DNA of 64,000 bases from Synergistaceae bacterium (lineage in GTDB: Bacteria; Synergistota; Synergistia; Synergistales; Aminobacteriaceae), in the NCBI GenBank assembly GCA_022837505.1, contig JALHFZ010000001.1, positions 14,396 to 78,395 on the forward strand, read 5' to 3'. Below, in pieces: positions 54,113 through 64,000 of this stretch. The position numbers and the translations under genes are program-made. The stretch's first letter is position 1, and every line of letters starts with the position of its first letter. The notes below the pieces were generated by a model. It saw only the letters and a program-made list of their open reading frames with translations. It had not been told where the DNA came from and did no database searches.

Positions 54113-55312
54113 TCAGCGGTCTATGGCGAGCTTTTTCGTATCCCGGGCGATCACAAGCTCTTCGTCCGTGGGGATCACCATGACCGTCACTTCGCTGTCG
54201 TCGGCGCTGATGACTGCTTCCTTTCCTCTTACCTTGTTTTTCTCGGGGTCAAGCTTCACACCCATGCATTCAAGGCCTTTGCATATCCCTTCCCGGGCCC
54301 GGGCGCTGTTCTCCCCTATCCCCGCGGTGAAGACGAGGATATCGACTCCTCCCATTGCGACTGCATAGGAGCCGATATATTTTTTCACGCCGTAGTAGAG
54401 CATGTCCTCGGCGAGTTTTGCCCTTCTGTTGCCGCTGTCCGCCGCTTCCTCCACATCCCGGAGGTCGCTGCTCACCCCGGAAATCCCGAGAAGGCCGCTT
54501 TCCTTGTTCAACACGTGGCTCATGGCCTTGTTGTCAATGGCCTCCTGATCGGAAAGGTAGGAGATGAGAAGAGGGTCGACATCGCCGCTTCGGGTTCCCA
54601 TGATAACCCCGGGAAGAGGGCTGAACCCCATGCTCGTGTCTATGGATTTCCCCCCTTCCACCGCGGTGATGGAGCTTCCGTTCCCCATGTGGCAGGTGAT
54701 GATGTTCAGAGATTCGATGGGCTTGCCCACAAGTTCGGCCGCCCTGCGGGAGACATAAAAATGGCTCGTTCCGTGGAAACCGTAGCGGCGGACCTTGTAC
54801 TTCTCGTAGTAGTGGTAGGGAACGCCGTACATGTAGGCGTATCCGGGCATGGTCTGATGGAAGGCCGTGTCGAAGACTCCCACCTGGGGGATGTTCGGAA
54901 GAGCCTCCGTGACGGCGTAGATTCCCATGAGGTTGGGCGGATTATGGAGGGGGGCCAGGGGGACGCATTCCTCAAGGGCGTCGATGACGTCCGGAGTGAT
55001 GATGACCGACCCGGCATACCGTTCGCCGGCGTGAACAACCCTGTGGCCGACTGCAGCCAGCTCGTCCAGGCTTTTGAGAACCCCGTGGTTTTCGTCCAGA
55101 AGGGCCTCCACGACTACCTTGAAGGCCACTTTGTGGTTGGGAATCTCGCGGTTCTGAATGACTGTATCCGTGCCGGTTTTCGTATGCTTGATCCGGGCAC
55201 CCTCAATGCCGATCCGTTCCACGAGCCCCTTTGCCAGGACCGACTCGTCGGTCATGTCAAAAAGCTGGTATTTGAGGGATGAACTGCCGCAGTTAATCAC
55301 AAGAACTTTCAT
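54113..55312 (-). CDS. ackA: Acetate kinase
   Basis: A 399-residue ASKHA-fold kinase converting acetyl phosphate and ADP to acetate and ATP, the energy-yielding step of fermentation. The N-terminus [17 protein letters not shown] binds phosphate. [13 protein letters not shown] and [11 protein letters not shown] line the active site, and [11 protein letters not shown] binds ATP. The ATG at 55312 follows GGGGAACG. No phosphotransacetylase gene is in the window. Confidence 0.96.
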   Translation of the reverse strand: MKVLVINCGSSSLKYQLFDMTDESVLAKGLVERIGIEGARIKHTKTGTDTVIQNREIPNHKVAFKVVVEALLDENHGVLKSLDELAAVGHRVVHAGERYAGSVIITPDVIDALEECVPLAPLHNPPNLMGIYAVTEALPNIPQVGVFDTAFHQTMPGYAYMYGVPYHYYEKYKVRRYGFHGTSHFYVSRRAAELVGKPIESLNIITCHMGNGSSITAVEGGKSIDTSMGFSPLPGVIMGTRSGDVDPLLISYLSDQEAIDNKAMSHVLNKESGLLGISGVSSDLRDVEEAADSGNRRAKLAEDMLYYGVKKYIGSYAVAMGGVDILVFTAGIGENSARAREGICKGLECMGVKLDPEKNKVRGKEAVISADDSEVTVMVIPTDEELVIARDTKKLAIDR

Positions 55313-55411
55313 TGCGTTCCCCGTCCTCTCTTCTTGACCGGTCTCTCCTGCGGGATGTATTGTAGGAGAAGAAAATTTTCCCGAAAGGCAGCCGGTCTCT
55401 ATGGTGAAAAA

Positions 55412-56620
55412 ATGGTAAAAAATATCATCGGCATCATCGCCGAATACAACCCGCTTCACTATGGCCATGTTCATCATATCAGCGAGGCGGCCAGACAGAC
55501 CGGAGCCTCGGGGATCGTCGTGGTCCTGTCATCCTATTTCACCCAGAGGGGCGAGCCTGCCCTTCTGAGCAAGTGGGACAGGGCGGAGATGGCCCTCCGG
55601 GCCGGGGCAAACCTCGTGCTTGAACTTCCCGTATTCTTCTCCTGCGCCAGCGCAGGAATCTTTGCAGGGGGAGGCATCGATCTTCTTGCCGCTGCGGGAG
55701 TGGTGAACACCGTCACCTTCGGAATGGAGGACCCCGGGTTCTCCCCCGCGCCAATCCTTGATATTCTAATTCACGAACCCTCTTCTTTCAAGGATTATCT
55801 GAAAAAATACATGAAATCAGGTTTTTCCTACGTGAAGGCCCGGGCCAGGGCCCTGGGGGATTTCGACCCGGCCTTCGAGGCCTTCGTCTCCCGGCCGAAC
55901 AATTCCCTGGCCCTCTCCTATATGCAGAGGGTTATCGAAAAACAGTACCCTCTGGCCTTTCTCCCGGTCCTGAGGGAGGGGGACGGCTACCGCGCCGAGA
56001 CGGTCAGTTCTCCCCGGGCAAGCTCAACGGCCTTGCGGCATCTCCTCGAGGACGGAAAGTTCAAAGAGGCCGAACCCCTGATCCCCCCTGCCGGCCGGGA
56101 TGTTCTCTTTCCGTGCATTGAGGCCGGCAGGGCGGTCCTCTCCCGGGAGACCCTCTGGAGAATTGCCCGCTCCCTCCTCTCCCGGACACCCCGGAAGGAA
56201 CTGAAGGGGTCCGCGGGGATGACGGAGGGGATGGAAAACCGCCTGATGAAATTCACCTCGGAAAGCGCCACCTGGGAGGAGTTCATCGCCGCCGCCGTCT
56301 CGGGGCGCTATCCCGCCGGTCGGGTGCGCCGGCAGGTCATTCATTTCCTCCTGGGCATCTCCCGGGAGGAGAGGGCAGCCCTGCAGCGGGAAGGGCCTTC
56401 CTATCTCCGCCCCCTGGCTGCGGACAAAAAGGGGCGGGAGCTTCTTCGAGAGATGGACGGCGCAGCCGCCCTTCCGGTGAGAAGCAAAATTCCCCTCACC
56501 GGAAGTTCCTCCGAGAGCCGGCTTGCCCTGCTCGAACATCGGGCGGGAGAACTGTGGGAGAACCTTGCCCTGCGCCATGCTCCCGGATCGGAGAAAAAAA
56601 GACGCCCCTTTATGGGGTGA
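55412..56620 (+). CDS. tmcAL: tRNA(Met) cytidine acetate ligase TmcAL
   Basis: A 402-residue nucleotidyltransferase-like enzyme (DUF795 family) that acetylates C34 of elongator tRNA-Met using acetate and ATP. The nucleotide-binding start is [43 protein letters not shown] and [14 protein letters not shown] follow. The ATG at 55412 gives this family N-terminus after GGTGA. It diverges from acetate kinase, which produces its substrate. Its stop overlaps the coaD end by 11 bases in convergent orientation. Confidence 0.9.
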   Translation: MVKNIIGIIAEYNPLHYGHVHHISEAARQTGASGIVVVLSSYFTQRGEPALLSKWDRAEMALRAGANLVLELPVFFSCASAGIFAGGGIDLLAAAGVVNTVTFGMEDPGFSPAPILDILIHEPSSFKDYLKKYMKSGFSYVKARARALGDFDPAFEAFVSRPNNSLALSYMQRVIEKQYPLAFLPVLREGDGYRAETVSSPRASSTALRHLLEDGKFKEAEPLIPPAGRDVLFPCIEAGRAVLSRETLWRIARSLLSRTPRKELKGSAGMTEGMENRLMKFTSESATWEEFIAAAVSGRYPAGRVRRQVIHFLLGISREERAALQREGPSYLRPLAADKKGRELLREMDGAAALPVRSKIPLTGSSSESRLALLEHRAGELWENLALRHAPGSEKKRRPFMG

Positions 56621-57116
56621 TATTCCGGGGAAGGGGAAAGCGTTCCCGGAGACGGCGGTAGACGCCGGGGGGGACCATCTCGTGCACTGCCCCACCGAAC
56701 TGGTAGATCTCCTTCACGGCGTGGCTCGAGAGATAGGAGTACCGGGCCTCGGTCACAATGAAAAGAGTCTCGATATCCGGGGCAAGCTGTCTGTTCATGA
56801 GGGCGAGCTGGAATTCATATTCAAAATCAGAGAGGGCCCGAAGACCCCGGATGATTATTCTGCTCTGTTCCTGGCGGAGGAAATCCACAAGCAGCCCCGC
56901 AAAGGAGCTGACCTTCACGTTGGGCAGATGGCTTAAAGCCTCCCGGGCCATGGCCTTCCGTTCGTCCACCGTGAAGGAGGATTTTTTCTGAGGATTGAGA
57001 AGGACGCTCACCACCAGCTCGTCGAAGAGGGCGGCCGCCCTCTCAGCGATATAGATATGGCCGTTCGTAATGGGGTCGAAAGAGCCCGGATAGACGGCAA
57101 TGATGCTTCCCTTCAT
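56610..57116 (-). CDS. coaD: Phosphopantetheine adenylyltransferase
   Basis: A 168-residue enzyme of coenzyme A synthesis. The nucleotidyltransferase motif VYPGSFDPITNGHIYIAERA is at residue 8 and IIIRGLRALSDFEYEFQLALMNRQ is the second signature. The C-terminal SSHAVKEI is typical. The ATG at 57116 follows AAAGGAGAACCAGA and overlaps the rsmD stop, the usual rsmD-coaD arrangement. Confidence 0.96.
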   Translation of the reverse strand: MKGSIIAVYPGSFDPITNGHIYIAERAAALFDELVVSVLLNPQKKSSFTVDERKAMAREALSHLPNVKVSSFAGLLVDFLRQEQSRIIIRGLRALSDFEYEFQLALMNRQLAPDIETLFIVTEARYSYLSSHAVKEIYQFGGAVHEMVPPGVYRRLRERFPLPRNITP

Positions 57117-57640
57117 TCTGGTTCTCCTTTCTCCCGGGCCCTGAGGAAAGTCAGGACCGTGTCGCCGTACTCCCGCCGGTCGGCAAGGATATAATTTTCC
57201 CCTCCGGGAAGGTCCTCCCGGGAGGAATGCTCCACCACCGCCACCCCTGCCGGCGCAAGCACCCCCCCCTTCCCGGGAAAGAGGAGCTCGCCGAGGAGGG
57301 GGGGCCATCCCTCCCCGTAGGGGGGGTCGGCGAAGATGATGTCAAAAAGACGTTTTTTTCTCTCGAGGTACCCCAGGGAGCGCCTGATATCCATGGCGAG
57401 GAGCAGGAAATCCGGATCCTCCGCAAAAAGGGGGCGAATACGCCGCACCCTTGCGGGCAGGATTTCCACTGCGGCCACAGGGCAGGCCCCCCGGTCCCGG
57501 GCCATCCTCGCCACCCTTCCCGTCCCCGAAAAAAGGTCAAGAAATGCCGCTCCCCTGATGTCCCCCAGGATGCTGAAAAGGGCCTGAAGCACTTTCCCCG
57601 AGGTGGGACGAACTTCCTTCACCCTCTGCCCTTCCTTCAC
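57113..57640 (-). CDS. rsmD: 16S rRNA (guanine(966)-N(2))-methyltransferase RsmD
   Basis: A 175-residue SAM-dependent methyltransferase. FLDLFSGTGRVARMARDRGA binds SAM and FADPPYGEGW is the NPPY-type catalytic motif. The N-terminus begins close to RPTSGKVLQALF and lacks about 20 residues found in most homologues. It overlaps trmB by four bases and coaD by four bases. Confidence 0.88.
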   Translation of the reverse strand: MKEGQRVKEVRPTSGKVLQALFSILGDIRGAAFLDLFSGTGRVARMARDRGACPVAAVEILPARVRRIRPLFAEDPDFLLLAMDIRRSLGYLERKKRLFDIIFADPPYGEGWPPLLGELLFPGKGGVLAPAGVAVVEHSSREDLPGGENYILADRREYGDTVLTFLRAREKGEPE

Positions 57641-58575
57641 AGGGCGGAGCGCTCAAGCTCCCCGGCGAGGCCCATAAGAGCTCCCTTTACCGCAGGGGTG
57701 AGAAAAGGGGTTGAATAAGGGGCGATCTTCACAAGGCAGTCCTCTTCTTCTTCCACGACAAGAAGATAGAATTTCTGTTCAAAATCCCCGTCCATGGTCA
57801 CCGTTTCAAGGAGGGTGCATTTGCCTTCGTCGGAATAGCTTCTCTTGTAAATCCAGAGGGAGGGGCCGTCCTTTCCCTCCCGGCCGAAAAGTTCTTTCAG
57901 AACACTCCCGGCTGATCCCCTTCGCTGTACGCGAACATGCACGTCCTCAGCCCTCCCCAGATAGTGCGGATCTCCTCCCGCAGTACGCTTTCTTTTTTCC
58001 ATCCTGGAAAGATACAGGCTTTTTCCCATCTCAAGCCATCGCCGTTCATACTTCGTGCGGACGGGGCGGAGGGGATTCACCTGCCACAGGGCCTCTTCAA
58101 GGTCGGGATGGGCGATCATTCCGTCCCTCACCTCCCGGCCGTACCATTCCTCATCGGTAAAAAGCTCAAAAAAGGCACCTTTCTTCAGAACCCTGGCGAC
58201 TTCTGAGGGGAAGCTGCCGCTGGACACCCTTCTTTTTGAATGGCGTTTCTTCGGCCAGGGGCATGGAAAGTTCATATAGATGCCGTCGAGGGACTCCCCT
58301 GCAAGGCATTCCCGAAGGAAAAAACGGGCATCCCCGGAGAGAAGGCGGACATTGGACAACCCCTCCCGCTCAATCCGCCTCCTTGCCCGAAGAACGCAGG
58401 CCCGGGACATCTCGATCCCCCACCATGTGGTTTCCCGGTTCTCCCGGGCCATAAAGGCCAGAAACTCACCGTTTCCGAAACCGATCTCGAGGCAGGCCCT
58501 GCTTCTTCCCAGCTTCACATCAAGGGGGAGGTTTTTCCTCTCGGCCATGACGATACATTCAATTTTCTGATCCAT
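57637..58575 (-). CDS. trmB: tRNA (guanine-N(7)-)-methyltransferase with C-terminal extension
   Basis: A 312-residue TrmB that methylates G46 of tRNA. The SAM motif LEIGFGNGEFLAFMA, the MNFPCPWPKKRHSKRR motif and FTDEEWYGREV are family signatures. About 100 residues after residue 210 extend beyond the usual length and end in an acidic, beta-rich part (LLVVEEEEDCLVKIAPYS); their role is unknown. The ATG at 58575 has GGGGGAG ten bases upstream. Confidence 0.9.
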   Translation of the reverse strand: MDQKIECIVMAERKNLPLDVKLGRSRACLEIGFGNGEFLAFMARENRETTWWGIEMSRACVLRARRRIEREGLSNVRLLSGDARFFLRECLAGESLDGIYMNFPCPWPKKRHSKRRVSSGSFPSEVARVLKKGAFFELFTDEEWYGREVRDGMIAHPDLEEALWQVNPLRPVRTKYERRWLEMGKSLYLSRMEKRKRTAGGDPHYLGRAEDVHVRVQRRGSAGSVLKELFGREGKDGPSLWIYKRSYSDEGKCTLLETVTMDGDFEQKFYLLVVEEEEDCLVKIAPYSTPFLTPAVKGALMGLAGELERSAL

Positions 58576-58614
58576 TAAATCGGTCTCCCCCTGTACACAT
58601 CCTTGACTGCACAA

Positions 58615-58623
58615 ATTATAACA
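58615..58623 (-). promoter_or_regulatory. Extended -10 promoter for trmB-rsmD-coaD
   Basis: On the minus strand TGTTATAAT forms an extended -10 element about 40 bases before the trmB start. The matching -35 is poor. Confidence 0.5.
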
Positions 58624-58686
58624 GGCTCCGACCGTCTTTTGGAGAAGATGATTTTTTCTCCATGAATGAAAATTTTCTCCTCTTTA

Positions 58687-58714
58687 TTGACCAATTTCTT
58701 CTTTATGGTAATAT
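58687..58714 (+). promoter_or_regulatory. Promoter of the pyruvate:ferredoxin oxidoreductase gene
   Basis: TTGACC (58687-58692), a 16-base spacer and TAATAT (58709-58714) preceded by TGG, an extended -10. A second possible -10, TACAAT, occurs near 58793. The leader to the ATG at 58915 is about 190 bases and contains a terminator-like hairpin. Confidence 0.65.
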
Positions 58715-58809
58715 CAACAGGTGAAATAAAGTGTTTATTGGTCCGTCTGATTTTTTGCGGATTCTACAGACTGCAAATTCCCCTCCTTGATGTACAATAA
58801 GAGGGGTAA

Positions 58810-58846
58810 AAAAACGAAGAGAAATTCCGTCTTCGTTTTCTTTTTG
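58810..58846 (+). terminator. Terminator-like hairpin in the nifJ leader
   Basis: AAAACGAAGA pairs with TCTTCGTTTT around GAAATTCCG, followed by CTTTTT. It lies between the promoter and the start codon, about 70 bases before the ATG, so it may attenuate transcription or end a short leader RNA. Confidence 0.65.
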
Positions 58847-58893
58847 AGCGAATAATCAATCAGGGGAAGCTCATTTTTTTCAGCTCAACCTGA

Positions 58894-62398
<3,505 letters not shown>

Positions 62399-62421
62399 GA
62401 GCAAAGCTTCAGAGCAACACC

Positions 62422-62457
62422 AGAGCCGGAAGGGGAAAATTCCCTCCCGGCTCTTTT
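62422..62457 (+). terminator. Terminator after nifJ
   Basis: AGAGCCGG pairs with CCGGCTCT, extended inward by AGGG/CCCT, followed by TTT. It also falls just downstream of the minus-strand peptidase remnant and may serve both. Confidence 0.8.
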
Positions 62458-62512
62458 GCATCTGCTCTCTTCATGAAGGTTCATTGACCGGAAACAGGAA
62501 GGTTTTTTTGGA

Positions 62513-63123
62513 TTATCTCCTCCGAAGGAAGAACAAGGGAACAAGGAGCCCGAAGATAAAGGGCGTGAGAGGAAGGGCGTTGCATCCGCCGCTTGAGTAA
62601 TTGGGATTGATGCTATAGCAGAGGTACGTTGAGTAAACGCGGGGAAGCCGGGTTTTTCATCCACATAGGCGTAGTAAGCCAGATGCCACTCGGAGAAATC
62701 AAAACCCTCCCCTTCCCTCTTTTTAAAGGTGGATTCGAAGGATGCAAGAGCGCCGAAGGCCCAGCAGGTTCCGTAAGGGTCCTGATCCCGCACGGCCGTC
62801 AGGGCGGAATTATCTCTGAGATCATACGCCGAGGGAAGAGCGTCGCCCCGGTCTCTCAGAAAAAGGTCTTTTGGCGGGGTCACATGGGAAAGATCAAGGG
62901 GAGAGGGGATATACCCGAGGGGATACTTCCGCTCTCCGGAAGAGAGAGTCGTCGGTCCTGCGGCCTTCTGCCCTACCTGCCGCTGATATTCAAGAAATTC
63001 CGGGTTAAGAGGTGCCATTCCCATTGTACCGGCACAGGCACACTGTGCTAAAAGAAGAAGAGATAAAAGGACTGAGCTCAAAAAAGCTGAAAACCCCGTT
63101 GATTTTGTCGTTTTTTTAAACAT
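62513..63123 (-). pseudogene. Remnant of a secreted papain-family (C1) peptidase with Synerg-CTERM tail
   Basis: From the ATG at 63123 the frame encodes a signal peptide (FLSSVLLSLLLLAQCACA) and the first part of a C1 peptidase: LPSAYDLRDNSALTAVRDQDPYGTCWAFGALASFES, with the catalytic cysteine in CWAF. Near 62645 the match stops after YYAYVDEKPGF. A different frame then encodes VYSTYLCYSINPNYSSGGCN, a hydrophobic stretch and FFLRRR before a TAA at 62513. That tail is the Synergistota sorting domain. The rest of the peptidase, including the histidine and asparagine, has been deleted and the ends joined out of frame. Confidence 0.8.
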
Positions 63124-63623
63124 TCGTTCCCTGCCTTTCTTATCAAATAAGGACCTCAAGATACACGTTAGGAAAAGATCCAATTTATACAAGCCATCAG
63201 GTAAAAGGCAAAAAACCGCTTCTTTTCTCTTTTTAAAGGAACCCTCTGGTACACTGGCCAGGTATGCCTTTTTAGAAAAACTGCCGCATATTCCTCCTTT
63301 CCATAAAGCTCCGCGTTTTTCAAAAGCTGAAGGCCCGAAGCTGTCTTCAGGGGAAATTCATCGCCTTTCCAAGAGCCTTACAGCATTGCACCCTCTATTC
63401 CCTCCCCCATTCAAAGAATAATTCATTTTACCGAAGGGAAATCCCTTTTCTTTTTCAGCGGGGGGTAAAAAGATACACCGGGGTTTTTCTTTCATAAAAG
63501 CCGTGCACCCTTCTTCGAATAAGGGGAGGCTCCGATTTTGCCTGGCTGGCCGACAGGCTATACAAGGGAGAGGCAGAGGGTTTGCTCCCAAATGACAGGA
63601 ATATTCCCTCTTTGCTTTCCGTC
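63124..63623. other. Gene-poor stretch between the peptidase remnant and the tRNA-like unit
   Basis: No convincing gene is seen. A candidate promoter for the peptidase remnant lies on the minus strand: TTGCCT (63206-63211), 16 bases, TATAAA (63184-63189). A minus-strand frame at 63358-63591 has no protein-like features. Base composition becomes more A/T-rich than in the rest of the window. Confidence 0.5.
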
Positions 63624-63652
63624 TTGACCCGGGCTGCTATTCGGGGTAGAAT
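63624..63652 (+). promoter_or_regulatory. Promoter of the tRNA-Pro-like unit
   Basis: TTGACC (63624-63629), a 17-base spacer and TAGAAT (63647-63652). Transcription should start near 63659, just before the tRNA-like sequence at 63666. Confidence 0.75.
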
Positions 63653-63665
63653 ATCCCGGTCAGTA

Positions 63666-63739
63666 CGGGACGTAGCGCAGCTTGGTTAGCGTACCTGCAT
63701 GGGGTGCAGGTGGTCGGAGGTTCGAATCCTCTAAACACC
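63666..63739 (+). tRNA. tRNA-Pro (GGG)-like gene with a non-pairing acceptor stem
   Basis: The D arm, anticodon arm (CCTGC, loop ATGGGGT, GCAGG; anticodon GGG) and T arm (GGAGG, TTCGAAT, CCTCT) form a normal proline tRNA. The 5' acceptor strand is CGGGACG. The 3' strand should read CGTCCCG but is AAACACC, followed by GGGAAAC, and there is no CCA. As written the tRNA cannot fold its acceptor stem. It is either a damaged gene, a recombination scar or a sequence error. Confidence 0.7.
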
Positions 63740-63767
63740 GGGAAACATTGCAAATACTGAATTTAAA

Positions 63768-63797
63768 GCCTTCCTCTCAAGGGAAGGCATTTTTTTT
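63768..63797 (+). terminator. Terminator after the tRNA-Pro-like gene
   Basis: GCCTTCC pairs with GGAAGGC around a TCTCAAG-type loop, followed by ATTTTTTTT. With the promoter at 63624 it delimits a complete short transcription unit. Confidence 0.9.
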
Positions 63798-64000
63798 GAG
63801 CACCTGCCGATGAGTTGTACTACAAATCATTTCCTTCTTCCGATTGTCAAGGTTCCCTTGAAATGAAAACTTTTTAGATGAGATGAGCAGGAAATAGCGA
63901 GTTGAAAATGTGGTCTAACAAGGAGACCAGATTTTTCGCTGGACTTCTCTCTGTTATCTTTCTTCGTAAACTGCTCTAGTCCTCTGGCTTCTCTTTTCCA
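63798..64000. other. A/T-rich right edge
   Basis: About 200 bases with lower GC content than the rest. A minus-strand frame stays open for about 60 codons from the window end to near 63830, ending LTIGRRK, but it has no recognisable motif and no start in view. It could be the end of a gene that lies beyond the edge. Confidence 0.3.

Noticed and set aside
63358..63591. Minus-strand 77-codon frame
   Set aside because: No ribosome site, no motif, odd composition; probably chance.

Overview
The window looks like a chromosomal segment of a GC-rich, amino-acid-fermenting anaerobe of the phylum Synergistota. The most specific marker is a broken papain-type peptidase gene near 62.5 kb. Its tail reads SSGGCN, then a hydrophobic stretch, then RRR, which is the Synergistota-type C-terminal sorting signal (Synerg-CTERM). 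Pyruvate:ferredoxin oxidoreductase, acetate kinase, a glycyl radical enzyme and a tungsten-type aldehyde oxidoreductase fit a strict anaerobe that ferments amino acids. No phage, complete insertion sequence or CRISPR array was seen.

Region by region: (1) 1-8891, minus strand: a tightly packed catabolic operon. It encodes a multi-subunit dye-linked (proline/hydroxyproline/opine-type) dehydrogenase, a four-cluster ferredoxin, an aldehyde:ferredoxin oxidoreductase (AOR), a ThiS/MoaD-like carrier, a radical-SAM activase and a glycyl radical enzyme that runs off the left edge. Active-site residues match trans-4-hydroxy-L-proline dehydratase (HypD) at a constant one-residue offset. A divergent ornithine cyclodeaminase-family reductase follows at 9323. 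(2) 10-20 kb: rlmB, uvrA, uvrB, ftsH, hpt, tilS, then three tRNA genes (Met, fMet, Leu). (3) 20.7-29.6 kb: an HD-GYP protein, hisC with a TrpR-like repressor, an endonuclease III-like gene, a Lon-family protease, cobO and hypF. (4) 29.6-40.4 kb, minus strand: glpX, purB, DUF4416, an unknown gene, ftsY, ricT, holB, yaaR, tmk, an S55-like peptidase and prfB, the last with a programmed +1 frameshift. (5) 40.5-44.6 kb: birA, an unrecognised 418-residue protein behind an attenuator-like leader, and a major facilitator transporter. (6) 44.6-53.2 kb, minus strand: a complete fatty acid synthesis operon fapR-plsX-fabH-fabK-fabD-fabG-acpP-fabF, continuing into rnc and an orphan ZnuA-like lipoprotein. 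(7) 53.3-58.6 kb: rpmF, DUF177, ackA, tmcAL, coaD, rsmD, trmB. (8) 58.9-64 kb: pyruvate:ferredoxin oxidoreductase broken by a 40-bp tandem duplication, the peptidase remnant, and a proline-tRNA-like gene whose acceptor stem cannot pair.

How the genes work together: the left operon can be read as a ferredoxin-linked route from proline and hydroxyproline to glutamate. The dye-linked dehydrogenase and HypD would both give pyrroline-5-carboxylate. Its open form, glutamate semialdehyde, would be a natural aldehyde for the AOR. This pathway is an inference. Pyruvate:ferredoxin oxidoreductase and acetate kinase supply the usual energy-yielding end of such fermentations. FapR probably senses malonyl-CoA and controls the lipid operon through an operator just downstream of its own promoter.

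The most unusual signals are the two-terminator/antiterminator leader at 42.94-43.22 kb, the HypD-AOR-dehydrogenase operon, the duplication in the pyruvate:ferredoxin oxidoreductase gene, the tRNA-Pro-like unit lacking an acceptor stem, and the Ser-before-His order in the S55-like peptidase. All functional statements come from reading the sequence and general knowledge of the families; no database search was run.
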